Source: DATAEU01 sp046735355 (GTDB taxonomy: Bacteria; Actinomycetota; UBA4738; HRBIN12). From it: 20,485 nt of DNA. This document shows, piece after piece, positions 1 to 7,779 of this stretch. The notes beneath the pieces are model-generated. The model did not search any database, was not told the DNA's origin, and saw nothing but the letters and a program-made list of their open reading frames with translations. The stretch is taken from the NCBI GenBank assembly GCA_046735355.1, contig JBKPTC010000075.1, forward strand, positions 1 to 20,485. Direction: 5' to 3'. A program made the position numbers and the translations under genes. How positions within the stretch are numbered: position 1 is the first letter of the stretch; the number at the start of each line of letters is the position of its first letter.

Positions 1-2
1 GC

Positions 3-371
3 CTGTTGCTCATGCTCGCGGTTGTAGGTCAGGAAGGCGTCGACGGGATTCCGTTCGCGATCACAGGCACCATCGTCGCGGTGAGAGTGCTTCTGAGCCG
101 AGTTGTCGCAGACTCCGCTGGTGTCCGTGTCTACAATCCGATACGGCGTCACGTATTCCCGTGGTACGAGATAGCCGGCTTCGCCATGGATCCGGTCTGG
201 ATCTTCCATGTTGCGGCGGTCCATCTCGCCGACGGGCGACCCATCCGGATGTGGGGCCTGCCTCGCGACGCCAAGGCGGGTCAACGAGACCGCGCCCTCA
301 GGTACGTGGACGAACTGAACAACCTGCTGCAGCGCCACAGGGCGGACGGAGGAACCGCAAGTAGCGTCTGA
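3..371 (+). CDS. PH-domain membrane protein, C-terminal part (cut by left edge)
   Basis: The reading frame is open at the left edge, so the true start lies outside the window and only the last ~122 codons are visible. The first ~35 residues are hydrophobic and look like the end of a membrane segment. They are followed by a compact stretch in which a 'GVRVYNPIRRHVFPWYEI' strand pair leads to an 'HLADGRPIRMWGL' strand and a C-terminal amphipathic helix. This is the pattern of bacterial PH-like domains sitting behind membrane helices. The same arrangement recurs in the gene at 2058-2516 ('GLRVARPFKTYLIPYDQI'), so the two look like distant paralogs. The next gene follows after ~46 bases on the same strand. 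Family function is unknown; roles at the membrane or in toxin immunity are only possibilities. Confidence 0.6.
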   Translation: MLLMLAVVGQEGVDGIPFAITGTIVAVRVLLSRVVADSAGVRVYNPIRRHVFPWYEIAGFAMDPVWIFHVAAVHLADGRPIRMWGLPRDAKAGQRDRALRYVDELNNLLQRHRADGGTASSV

Positions 372-417
372 TGTTCGGGTGCGTTCGCGAGTGCCGGGGC
401 ATAGAGCTCGACGGGCG

Positions 418-1491
418 ATGAGCATCCACGCGCGATCTCGCTTCACGCTCGAGGTCTGCCTCTCCGTCATTCTCGCCGCGGCATGCACCCCCGCGCGGGT
501 CGACGATCCCTCACCCACGGCATCAGACGGTCACGTGACTGAGCGACCGATCACGGAGACCTCCAACACGATCTCCTCCGTAGCGTGGGTGACTGACAAC
601 CAAATCGTGTTCGACGCGATCGACGGCATTCAATGGGTTCTGGGAAGTCTGGATCCAACGACCGGACGAGTTGCGATGTATCCCCCTTCCGAACAGCGCG
701 GGTGCGTCAAGACCGATCCGGCATCCCCGACAGTCGTTGCGGCTCAACGCGTCATGCTCATCGTCAGATGCTCGACGCGCGGGCTATTCGGGTGGCGCAA
801 TTCGCTCGCGTTGCTCGACGATGCGACCGGCCGACTGAAGACCGTCCCAAACTCGACGATGATCCTCTTTGGAGACTCGGTGGTACGACCGAATGTCTTG
901 ACCGCTGACGAAAGCGGAGCCGAAGTATCCGTCGGAGATAGAGCCTGCGGCAGCATCTTCGCGTGGACTCGCGACGACGGTGCGCGACCGATCAACTTGA
1001 CACTGGGTCAACGCCAGAAGTCGTCGACGGAAACGTACTTCCGGCCCGGATTCCAAGGGGCGCGCTGCGAGGAGCTCGGAGTTGCCTACGACCCAACTCT
1101 TTCACCCGATGGCGCACGGGTTGCGTTCGCCGCGAAAGATATCCCTGGACTCGAAGGGGTCGTGGCATGGTTGAATGCCCCCTCCGACGTCTACGTTGCC
1201 GAGCGTGAATGGAACGCCGCTCGACCCGTCGTCATCGGCGTACGAGAGCTCCGCTGTCTCCAGTGGTCGCCTGCGGGTGACCAACTCGCATTCGTCGGAA
1301 CGTACCGAGGGGCGACGGGAATCTGGTTGGCCGACGTCCGAACGCAAGTGGTCACGCTCCTCAGCGACCTGGCTGCGGATTGCGTCGGGTGGTCGCCGGA
1401 CGCCTCGAAGCTCGCCGCGGTCATGAACACAGGTTCGCTCGGCGAGCACTCGGCTGTGTTCGTGCTCAGCGTTCCGTCAGCGGATCACTGA
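418..1491 (+). CDS. Exported beta-propeller-like (PD40/TolB-type) protein, probable lipoprotein
   Basis: A 357-residue protein if started at the ATG at 418; an in-frame GTG at 379 would add 13 residues before the signal peptide and is less likely. Residues 1-23 are a basic start, a hydrophobic stretch and 'ILAAAC', a possible but non-ideal lipobox with Cys23 as the lipidated residue (Ala rather than Leu at -3, and a Glu at position 12 inside the hydrophobic core). The mature part contains repeated 'WSPDG..LAF'-like blades: 'VAWVTDNQIVFDA', 'LSPDGARVAFAA', 'LQWSPAGDQLAFVG' and 'VGWSPDASKLAAV'. These are typical of PD40/WD40-like propellers such as the TolB C-terminal domain. It probably acts outside the membrane as a binding or scaffold protein; the ligand cannot be read. 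Codon use is less GC-biased than downstream genes (53-60% G+C in sampled lines). Confidence 0.7.
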   Translation: MSIHARSRFTLEVCLSVILAAACTPARVDDPSPTASDGHVTERPITETSNTISSVAWVTDNQIVFDAIDGIQWVLGSLDPTTGRVAMYPPSEQRGCVKTDPASPTVVAAQRVMLIVRCSTRGLFGWRNSLALLDDATGRLKTVPNSTMILFGDSVVRPNVLTADESGAEVSVGDRACGSIFAWTRDDGARPINLTLGQRQKSSTETYFRPGFQGARCEELGVAYDPTLSPDGARVAFAAKDIPGLEGVVAWLNAPSDVYVAEREWNAARPVVIGVRELRCLQWSPAGDQLAFVGTYRGATGIWLADVRTQVVTLLSDLAADCVGWSPDASKLAAVMNTGSLGEHSAVFVLSVPSADH

Positions 1492-1492
1492 C

Positions 1493-1992
1493 CAGTCTGA
1501 CGATCGCGTCCATTACAAAGGGATGCGACGCAAGAACGCCGCCGGGGCCGCGACGACCTGGAACTACGACTACGACGGCGGCGGGAACCGGACGCAGGCC
1601 AAGGAGACGACCGAGGGTACCGTGGCCTCCAACTGGTTCACCACGTACGACGGCGCCGGGTTCGCCTCGACCGCGACGAACGTCGTCGGCCGCGAGACGG
1701 TCATGTACGCCCACGACGCCGTTGGAGACCTGACCGCGGTCAACTCCTCGAACGAGCCTCTGTGTTCGAGGCGGTGGGTCGGACATCGTGGAAGCATGGG
1801 TCGGCTCTCTCTGGAACCTTGCTCGCAGCTGCTGCTTGCGCTGAGCTTGGCCCTGTCGCGCTAATCTGCGGAGTGCTTGGCCATCGCGTCGGAGAAGACT
1901 TCGGTGAGCGGGCATATGGCTTAAGCCGCTCCGTTGCGTCATCGGCGCCGGGGTACCGAATCTGCAGGCTGAGCCTGACAGGTGTTCGATGA
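1493..1992 (+). pseudogene. Rhs/YD-repeat protein remnant
   Basis: Directly after the stop of the propeller gene, the frame that includes 1523-1765 encodes YD-repeat sequence: 'WNYDYDGGGNRT', then 'FTTYDGAGFASTAT', then 'MYAHDAVGDLTAV'. Three YD-type units about 35 residues apart are diagnostic of Rhs/wall-associated polymorphic-toxin shells. No N-terminal portion exists: the fragment begins within the repeat region, with no Rhs core or export domain. After ~1765 the YD frame degenerates and ends at 1864. A hydrophobic Cys/Gly-rich stretch resumes one frame over (about 1762-1992, 'LLAAAACAELGPVALICGVL'), which may be the linker before a lost toxin domain. That second half is weakly supported. 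The piece looks like a recombination scar or tip-exchange leftover rather than an expressed gene. Confidence 0.55.
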
Positions 1993-2057
1993 GACGGGAG
2001 TTTCCGGCAGAACACACCGTTGTCATGGATGGATGAGATGACGACAGAGCACTCACT

Positions 2058-2516
2058 GTGACAAGACGGCCGGTACGTCGCTTCACGTATGGGTGGTCGC
2101 CCTGGCCGGGGTATCTCGCGGCATTTGTGCTGCTCGCATGTCTCCTCGTTGCGGAGGTGTGGCTGCCGGGCTGGACAGTCGCGAGCAGGCTTGCCGGCGT
2201 CGCTCTCGTTCTAGCCATGACGGCGGTCCCGCTGCGCTATGCGAGACTCGGTCCCTACTTCACACCGGATGGCCTCAGGGTCGCCCGACCGTTCAAGACG
2301 TACCTGATTCCATACGATCAGATTTCACGGTTCGTTGTTCGACCTCACGGAACAGCGCGTCTTATGGCGCATGCCGAGCTGAACGACGGGACGCTGTTTT
2401 GGATAACGGGCGTTGGGAGCTGGTATCGGTTTGCCGAGTCATCCCCGGGGCTCGACCGGACTGTCAGGATGATGAATGACGCCCTCCACGAGGAGCAAGC
2501 GAAGCTCGCTCTGTAA
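2058..2516 (+). CDS. PH-domain membrane protein (two N-terminal helices)
   Basis: A 152-residue protein starting at GTG 2058, with no strong ribosome-binding site. Two hydrophobic helices (about residues 17-34 and 41-60, separated by a short polar turn) are followed by a soluble ~90-residue domain. It begins 'FTPDGLRVARPFKTYLIPYDQISRFVVRP', continues with an 'AELNDGTLFWITG' strand and ends in an amphipathic helix. This helices-plus-PH architecture matches the small bacterial PH-domain membrane proteins and resembles the truncated gene at the left edge of the window. It lies immediately downstream of the Rhs remnant, a position where immunity or orphan-immunity genes are often found; that link is inference. 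The gene is complete. Confidence 0.6.
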   Translation: MTRRPVRRFTYGWSPWPGYLAAFVLLACLLVAEVWLPGWTVASRLAGVALVLAMTAVPLRYARLGPYFTPDGLRVARPFKTYLIPYDQISRFVVRPHGTARLMAHAELNDGTLFWITGVGSWYRFAESSPGLDRTVRMMNDALHEEQAKLAL

Positions 2517-2552
2517 GCTGCACCGCCGGGAGAGCCGCAACCGGACTGGGCG

Positions 2553-3059
2553 TTAGTACGGCGGCGGCGGGACGCACTCCTGGAACCGTTCGACGCCCGA
2601 AACTGAGTCTCCCGAGTCCACCTTAGCGTTGTCGTTCCCCGGGCCACCCAGCACCGAGTCGGTGCTCGCGCCGTCTGCGGCGTAGAGACACGACTCGGAT
2701 CCCCGTCCGCCGGCGATGCGATCGGCGCCGCGTCCTCCCGAGATCCCGTCGGCGCCCCCTTGGCCGTACAGCTTGTCGCGGCCTCGATCGCCGTAGATCC
2801 CGTCGTCTCCCGGGCCGGCGAAGACGATGTCGTCGCCCCCCTTGCCCTCGATCGAGTCGGAGCCGCCCTTCGCGCAGATGACGTCGTCGCCGGGCGTTCC
2901 GTCGAGATTGTCGCCGTTATTGGTACCGATGATCGTGCACGCCGGCCGCGCGCCCGCGTGAAGACGCGCGCTCCGAGCGTCCTCGGCGCTCGCCGTCACT
3001 GAAGCGAGAACAAGAGGAAGCGTGATCGCCGCACAGAGCACCGCAAACGTCCGTCGCAT
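2553..3059 (-). CDS. Small secreted RTX calcium-binding repeat protein
   Basis: A 168-residue protein starting at the ATG at 3059, preceded by a purine-rich GGGGGA element; longer in-frame starts upstream lack this. Residues 1-25 form a signal peptide ending in 'ASVTASAED'. The mature protein is made almost entirely of hemolysin-type nonapeptide repeats (GGxGxDxux): 'NNGDNLDGTPGDDVI', 'GGSDSIEGKGGDDIV', 'GPGDDGIYGDRGRDKL', 'GQGGADGISGGRGADRI' and 'GGPGNDNAKV'. These form a Ca2+-binding parallel beta-roll. A pair of cysteines (one before the roll, one near the C-terminal 'QECVPPPPY') could close it with a disulfide. No enzymatic domain is attached and no type I secretion genes are nearby; the Sec-type signal suggests export as a free structural or Ca2+-binding protein. 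It converges with the PH-domain gene across a ~36-base gap. Confidence 0.85.
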   Translation of the reverse strand: MRRTFAVLCAAITLPLVLASVTASAEDARSARLHAGARPACTIIGTNNGDNLDGTPGDDVICAKGGSDSIEGKGGDDIVFAGPGDDGIYGDRGRDKLYGQGGADGISGGRGADRIAGGRGSESCLYAADGASTDSVLGGPGNDNAKVDSGDSVSGVERFQECVPPPPY

Positions 3060-3156
3060 AGGTTCCCCCGACTCGAGATCGCGCGAGGGTCGCACACATC
3101 CCGTCCCGCTCAACTTCGGACGCGAGACCTTGCTCTGGAAGATCGGGACGCGCGAC

Positions 3157-3825
3157 TCAGCCCGGCGCCGGGAACGGATCCGTCGAGCTCGGTCGGCCGA
3201 CGAACCACGACCCGAGAACCATCGCGGCGACCAGGGCGACCGCCGTGGCGGCCTCCGGCGCCGAGATCGTGTCGCTGGTGCACCCGCTCTCGGTCGTTCC
3301 GGGCGGCAGGTCTGCGCTGTCCATCGAGATCGAGCGCGGTCGAACGAACCGCTCCGCGTCGACCCGAACGATCCGTCCCGTCGAGCCGATCCTCGCCCAA
3401 CAGACGGGGTCGTCGTGTGCGAACAATGCGACGAACGCCATCACGCCGAGAACGACCGCGATCACGGCCGCGGAAACGGCGCCACGCGACCTCGGCGCCG
3501 CGTCGCCTCGCGCCGCGACGAAGAAGAGGACCGCCTGCGGAACGAAGAGCAGGCCGATCGAGAACGCCCCGACCACGACGCAGGCGACGCTCAGCACCCC
3601 CGCGGCGACGAACAGCGTCGGCCGTCCGCGGATCGCGAGCAGCCCGAGCAGCGCCGGCGTGGCGAGCACGATCGCGAACGCGACGTTCCCGGCGAGCTCG
3701 AAGGACCGCTCGGCCGGCTCGGCGTTGGCCCAACGCAGGACACCGACGCCGATCGCGAGCACGAAAGACAGCGCGATGCCGGCGATCGCGGCGCGAGACG
3801 TTCGACTGGTGACGGTCGAGACCAC
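3157..3825 (-). CDS. Polytopic membrane protein of unknown family
   Basis: About 222 residues from GTG 3825; a TTG at 3834 is the alternative, and no clear ribosome-binding site decides. Six hydrophobic segments can be read: near residues 8-28 ('AAIAGIALSFVLAIGVGVL'), 'NVAFAIVLATPALLGLLAI', a pair in 'LFVAAGVLSVACVVVGAFS' plus 'GLLFVPQAVLFFVAA', 'AAVIAVVLGVMAFVALFAH', and the final 'AATAVALVAAMVLGSWFVG'. Between the last two is a ~55-residue polar loop with two cysteines ('DDPVCWARIG' and 'ESGCTSDT'), probably extracytoplasmic and disulfide-linked. The start lies only 26 bases after the stop of the CoA ligase, so it is probably co-transcribed, though its function need not be related. I do not recognise the family. 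Confidence 0.65.
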   Translation of the reverse strand: MVSTVTSRTSRAAIAGIALSFVLAIGVGVLRWANAEPAERSFELAGNVAFAIVLATPALLGLLAIRGRPTLFVAAGVLSVACVVVGAFSIGLLFVPQAVLFFVAARGDAAPRSRGAVSAAVIAVVLGVMAFVALFAHDDPVCWARIGSTGRIVRVDAERFVRPRSISMDSADLPPGTTESGCTSDTISAPEAATAVALVAAMVLGSWFVGRPSSTDPFPAPG

Positions 3826-3851
3826 TCCGGCCAAGCGTACGTCCGCCGAGC

Positions 3852-5957
3852 TCAGCCGCGCGGAAGCACGAGCGCGTCGACAGCGACGCAGCCGTCGGGC
3901 CCGCAGATCAACGGGTTCACGTCGAGCGCGTCGAGGCGCTCGCCGAGATCGACCGCCAGCCACGACAGCGCGACGACCGCTCGCGCGATGGCGCCCACGT
4001 CGGCCGCCGGCTGACCCCGCACGCCGTCGAGCAGCGACCTGATCTTCAGCCCGTCGATCAGACGGATCGCGCGCGCCTCGTCGAGCGGGGGCATCCCGAG
4101 CCGCCGGTCGCCGAGGACCTCGACCAGGACGCCGCCGGCCGCGACCAGCACGAGCGGCCCGAACTGCGGATCGCGGACGATGCCGAGCGCGACCTCGACG
4201 CCCGGCGGCGCCATCCGCGCGACCGTTACCTCGGGTCCGAGCGACGCCAGCGAGGAGTACGCCCCCTCGAGCGCCGCCTCGTACGCGATCCCGACACGGA
4301 CACCGCCGACGTCGGACTTGTGCTGGATGCCCGGCGCCGCCGTCTTCAGGACGACCGGCCATCCGAGCTCGATCGCGGCGGCGCGCGCGTCGGCGAGCGA
4401 CGACGCCGAACGCGCCTCGACGACCGGCACGCCGTAGTCCGAAAGCATCGCGAGCGCCTCGACCTCGCCGAACGGCTCGCCGCTCGCCAGCCGCTGGAGC
4501 CACCGCTCGCGAACCTCGTCGGACGCCGGCGAGGAGCCCTCGAGCCGCGGCAGCGCGCGGTGGTCGCGGTACTCGAACAGGTGGCGGATCGCCGCGAGAC
4601 CGGTCATCGTGCCCTCGAGCACCGGGATCCCGGCGGCCTCGAGCGCCCGCACGTCGTTCCGATCGATCCCGCTCGAGAAGCTCGACAGCATCGCGAACGG
4701 CTTGTCCGTCTCCGGGAACACCTCGGTCGCCATGCCGACGTAGCCCATGTCCGGGCTGTCCTCGGTGGTGAGATCGACCGCGAACGCGAGCGCCGCCGTG
4801 TCCGGATCGTCGAGCAGCGCGCGGATCGAGCTCACGATCACCTCGCGCGCGTCCTTGCCGGTTCCCCAGAAGTCGAGCGGGTTCACGGGCTCGAGCCCCG
4901 GCTCGAGCAGATCGGCCAGACGCGCCGTGGTCTCGTCGGAGATCTTCGCGAACGGAACGCCGACCGTCGCGGCCGAGTCGACGAGCAGCGCCCGCTCGCC
5001 GCCCGAGTCGTGCACGCTCGCGAGGCCGCCGGGGCCGGCCCCGCGTCCACTCGCGAACAGCGCGAGCGCGTCGGCCATCTCGTCGAGCGACTCGACGCGA
5101 AGCACGCCGTGCTTCTCGAAGAGCGCCTCGTACGCGCCGTCCTCGCCGGCGAGCGCGCCCGAGTGCGCGCTGATCATGCGGCGCGTGAGCGTCTCGCGCC
5201 CGACCTTCAGCGCGAGCACCGGGACGTCGCGCTCGCGCGCGCGGTCGAGCGCGCGCTCGAACCGAACCGGATCACGCACCGTCTCGATGAACAGGCCGAC
5301 CGCCTTGGTCGACTCACGCTCGAGCGCGTAGAGGAGATAGTCCGCCGCCGTCGTCGCCAACTCCTGCCCCGCCGACACCGCGAGGTCGAACCCGAGGCCG
5401 CGCCCGTTGTGGAGCATCGCCGAGAACGCGGAGCCCGAGTGGCTGATGAACACCAGCCCCCCCGGCTCGAGGTCCTTCGGCTCGTAGAACCCGAGCGCGC
5501 GCGTCCGCTCGGCGATGTTCGCGAAGCCCATGCAGTTGCCGCCGCAGAGCGCCATCCCGGCCTCGGCGGCGATCGCGCCCAGGCGCTCGGTGAGCGGCGG
5601 CACGCCCGCGCGCGGCTCCTCGTAGCCGCTCGCGAAGATGACGGCGCTCCCGGCGCCGGCCTCCGCCGCGGCGCGGAGCTGGTCCTCGAGCAGCGCGTTG
5701 GCCACGCCGAGGATCACGAGGTCGACCGGGTCGCCGATCTCGCCGACGCTCGGGTTGCACCGCCACCCGAGCACCTCGTCGTACTTCGGGTTCACCGGGA
5801 AGACGCGGCCGTCGAACCCGCCGTCACGGATCTCGATCAGGCTCTGGTGGCCGACCGAGCCCTCGCGCACGCTCGCGCCGACGACGGCGATCGAACGCGC
5901 CTCGAGCATCCGCCGAACGGCCGCGGCCCTGGAAGCCTCGGCGTCCACGTCGATCAC
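3852..5957 (-). CDS. ADP-forming acetate/acyl-CoA ligase family protein (fused subunits)
   Basis: A 701-residue single-chain enzyme of the NDP-forming acyl-CoA synthetase superfamily, which interconverts acyl-CoA + ADP + Pi with acid + ATP + CoA through a phosphohistidine. Domain order: CoA-binding Rossmann domain at about 13-120 ('SIAVVGAS' and 'VFPVNPKYDEVLG'), first flavodoxin-like ligase domain about 165-300, second about 315-460 ('HDSGGERALLVDSAA'), and a C-terminal ATP-grasp domain about 490-700 ('GWPVVLKTAAPGIQHKSDVGGV'). His265 in 'SAHSGALAGED' sits where the family has its phosphorylated histidine. The length matches fused alpha-beta enzymes. The start is GTG 5957, ten bases after the flavoprotein stop; a later ATG at 5909 would begin right at the Rossmann fold. 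Genomic position suggests activation or release of an organic or branched acyl group. Substrate cannot be read. Confidence 0.88.
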   Translation of the reverse strand: MIDVDAEASRAAAVRRMLEARSIAVVGASVREGSVGHQSLIEIRDGGFDGRVFPVNPKYDEVLGWRCNPSVGEIGDPVDLVILGVANALLEDQLRAAAEAGAGSAVIFASGYEEPRAGVPPLTERLGAIAAEAGMALCGGNCMGFANIAERTRALGFYEPKDLEPGGLVFISHSGSAFSAMLHNGRGLGFDLAVSAGQELATTAADYLLYALERESTKAVGLFIETVRDPVRFERALDRARERDVPVLALKVGRETLTRRMISAHSGALAGEDGAYEALFEKHGVLRVESLDEMADALALFASGRGAGPGGLASVHDSGGERALLVDSAATVGVPFAKISDETTARLADLLEPGLEPVNPLDFWGTGKDAREVIVSSIRALLDDPDTAALAFAVDLTTEDSPDMGYVGMATEVFPETDKPFAMLSSFSSGIDRNDVRALEAAGIPVLEGTMTGLAAIRHLFEYRDHRALPRLEGSSPASDEVRERWLQRLASGEPFGEVEALAMLSDYGVPVVEARSASSLADARAAAIELGWPVVLKTAAPGIQHKSDVGGVRVGIAYEAALEGAYSSLASLGPEVTVARMAPPGVEVALGIVRDPQFGPLVLVAAGGVLVEVLGDRRLGMPPLDEARAIRLIDGLKIRSLLDGVRGQPAADVGAIARAVVALSWLAVDLGERLDALDVNPLICGPDGCVAVDALVLPRG

Positions 5958-5967
5958 GGGCGGGGCG

Positions 5968-7596
5968 CTACTGCTGCTTCTTCGCGCCGACGGCTTTGTC
6001 CTTTTTGGCCTGGCGGAATGCCTGCCAGCCCGGGATCCCGGTCACGCCGCCGCCCGCGTGCGTGGCCGACGAGCCGTGGTACAGGCCCTTGATCGGCGTG
6101 CGGTAGTCGGCGTACCCGGGCGCCGGCCGCATGTGGAACAGCTGATCGACGGAGAGCTCGCCGTGGAAGATGTTCCCGCCGATCAGGCCCACGTCCTGCT
6201 CCATGTCGTACGGGCCGATGATCTGCCGGTCGATCACCGAGCTCTTGAAGTTCGGCGCGAGCTCCGTGTAGATGTCGAAGATCCGGTCGGCGTACTGCTC
6301 GAGCTCCTTGCGGTGCGGCTCCTTGCTCCACTCGTGCGGCGCCCACTGCGTGTACATCGAGAAGAAGTGCACGCCCTCGGGCATCAGGTGCTTGTCGAGC
6401 GTCGTCGGGATCACGCCGTCGACGAACGGACGCGTCGACGCCTTGTGCTGCATGTGCGCCTCTTGGAACGCCTCCTCCGCGTACTGCGGCGAGAAGCAGA
6501 GCTCGACCGATCCGGTGTGATGGTCCTGCTGGTTGGTTCCGGGATCGGCGATGAAGTCCGGCAGCTCGCTGATCGCGACGTTGATCTTGACGACGCCCGA
6601 GCGCGTCTTCCAGCTCTCGATGTCGCTGACGAACGTCTCGGGCAGCTGGTTGCGGTCGACGAGGTCGAGGAACGCGATCTTCGGGTGGATCGTCGTGACG
6701 CCGACCGGCGCGCGGAGCTCCTCCCCGTTCGCGAGCGAGACGCTGACGAAGCGCCCGTTCTGCGTCAGGATCTTGCTCACCTTGGCGTTGGTCCGGACCT
6801 CGGCGCCGAACGACTCCGCGGCGCGGCGGCACGCCGCCGAGACGGCGCCCATGCCACCCTGCTGGTAGCCCCACGATCCGAGGTGGCCGTCGCCGACGTC
6901 GCCGATCGAGTGATGCAGCATCACGTACGCGGTGCCCGGCTCGTCGGGGCCGGCCCACGTGCCGATGATGCCGTTCACCGCCAACATGCCCTTGACGGCG
7001 TCGGACTCGAACCAGTCGTTCAGCAGGTCCGAGACGCTCATCGTGAACAGCCGCGTGACGTCGCCGACGCCTCGAACGCCGAGCTTGCGCGTCTTCCACG
7101 CCGTTCGCGCCATGTCGAGCAGGTCGGCGGGCGCCATCGAGCCGAGCTTCGGCGGCACCTGCAGCAGGAGCGGACCCAGGACGTCGGCCACGTTCTTCAG
7201 CCACGCCTCCCACTTCGGCATCGTGTCGGCGTCCTTCTTCGAGAACTGCGCGATGCTCTGGTACGACTTCGCGGCGTCGTCCGCGTAGATCTTGATCGCG
7301 CGCCCGTCCGGATACGCCTGGTAGTACGGGCCGAACGGAACGACGTTGTAGCCGTGCCGCTCGAGCTGCAGCTCGCGGATGATCGTCGGCGGCATCAGGC
7401 TCATGACGTACGAGTACGTCGAGACCTTGAAGTCCGGGTGGTCGGGCCACGGGCTGCTGGTGTCGGCGGCGCCGCCCGTGCGGTCGCGCGCCTCCAGGAC
7501 GAGCGTCCGCGCTCCGGCCTTCGCGAAGAACCCCGCGCTGATCAGACCGTTGTGGCCGCCACCGATCACGATGACGTCATAGGCGTTCATGGCCAT
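5968..7596 (-). CDS. PYROXD2-like / phytoene-desaturase-superfamily FAD oxidoreductase
   Basis: A 542-residue flavoprotein. The ATG at 7596 is chosen because AAGGAG precedes it by ten bases. The N-terminus 'YDVIVIGGGHNGLISAGFF' is the dinucleotide-binding Rossmann motif (G12, G14, G17), followed by 'LVLEARDRTGGAADT', the GG-doublet typical of the amine-oxidase/CrtI superfamily. Near the C-terminus 'YHGSSATHAGGGVTGIPG' is the second FAD-contacting segment. Overall it resembles PYROXD2-like proteins (COG1233) rather than carotenoid desaturases; no other carotenoid gene is nearby. It is the first gene of a minus-strand unit with the CoA ligase and is divergent from the TetR gene, with an operator-like element in its promoter. 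Its role is likely oxidation of a lipid-like substrate feeding CoA-linked catabolism; the substrate is unknown. Confidence 0.85.
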   Translation of the reverse strand: MAMNAYDVIVIGGGHNGLISAGFFAKAGARTLVLEARDRTGGAADTSSPWPDHPDFKVSTYSYVMSLMPPTIIRELQLERHGYNVVPFGPYYQAYPDGRAIKIYADDAAKSYQSIAQFSKKDADTMPKWEAWLKNVADVLGPLLLQVPPKLGSMAPADLLDMARTAWKTRKLGVRGVGDVTRLFTMSVSDLLNDWFESDAVKGMLAVNGIIGTWAGPDEPGTAYVMLHHSIGDVGDGHLGSWGYQQGGMGAVSAACRRAAESFGAEVRTNAKVSKILTQNGRFVSVSLANGEELRAPVGVTTIHPKIAFLDLVDRNQLPETFVSDIESWKTRSGVVKINVAISELPDFIADPGTNQQDHHTGSVELCFSPQYAEEAFQEAHMQHKASTRPFVDGVIPTTLDKHLMPEGVHFFSMYTQWAPHEWSKEPHRKELEQYADRIFDIYTELAPNFKSSVIDRQIIGPYDMEQDVGLIGGNIFHGELSVDQLFHMRPAPGYADYRTPIKGLYHGSSATHAGGGVTGIPGWQAFRQAKKDKAVGAKKQQ

Positions 7597-7681
7597 CGGC
7601 CGTGCACTCCTTCCCCTGCTCCGCGAGCCCGTGTACGCGGGCGTCGTCCGGCGTGCGCCCCTGCCGGGACGATGACGCGGC

Positions 7682-7711
7682 ATTCTCCCGCACGTTTGAA
7701 CGACGGGTCAA
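7682..7711 (-). promoter_or_regulatory. Candidate promoter of the flavoprotein/CoA-ligase operon
   Basis: Read on the minus strand: TTGACC (7711-7706), an 18-base spacer, then GAGAAT (7687-7682). The -10 is only a fair match because its first base is G. It lies ~85 bases before the ATG at 7596. The -35 is embedded in the operator-like element at 7697-7710. Confidence 0.4.
7697..7710. promoter_or_regulatory. Operator O1, TGAA-N6-TTCA type (imperfect)
   Basis: TGAACGACGGGTCA; with one flanking base on each side it becomes TTGA...TCAA. It differs from the perfect copy at 13342-13355 at two positions. It overlaps the putative -35 of the minus-strand operon. Probably a binding site for the adjacent TetR protein (inference). 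Confidence 0.5.
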
Positions 7712-7733
7712 GCCGCGACCCCTGCTCGTCGCG

Positions 7734-7761
7734 TTGACACGCCGGAGAAACCCGGTATCGT
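7734..7761 (+). promoter_or_regulatory. Promoter of the tetR-acyl-CoA dehydrogenase operon
   Basis: TTGACA (7734-7739), a 16-base spacer and TATCGT (7756-7761), fitting the TANNNT -10 consensus. The predicted start of transcription near 7768 falls inside the operator-like element at 7766-7779 and leaves a ~95-base leader before the GTG at 7864. Confidence 0.65.
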
Positions 7762-7765
7762 GCGC

Positions 7766-7779
7766 TGAATCCCCGTTCA
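7766..7779. promoter_or_regulatory. Operator O2, TGAA-N6-TTCA type, at the tetR start site
   Basis: TGAATCCCCGTTCA shares both half-sites and 11 of 14 bases with the perfect copy at 13342-13355. It overlaps the expected transcription start, the classical position for autorepression. It also overlaps a second palindrome, CCCCGTTCAGACGGGG (7771-7786). Confidence 0.5.

Noticed and set aside
2517..2552. Terminator between the PH-domain gene and the RTX gene
   Set aside because: No stem of useful length and no T-run could be found in this 36-base convergent gap.
4320..6092. Long open frame on the plus strand antisense to the CoA ligase
   Set aside because: It is Arg/Glu/Ala/His-rich with no recognisable domain and mirrors the codon bias of the minus-strand gene, which has clear family motifs throughout.
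5638..7600. Long plus-strand open frame opposite the CoA ligase and flavoprotein
   Set aside because: Composition is dominated by Arg, Val, Asp and His, typical of antisense reading of GC-rich genes; the minus-strand flavoprotein carries all the conserved motifs.
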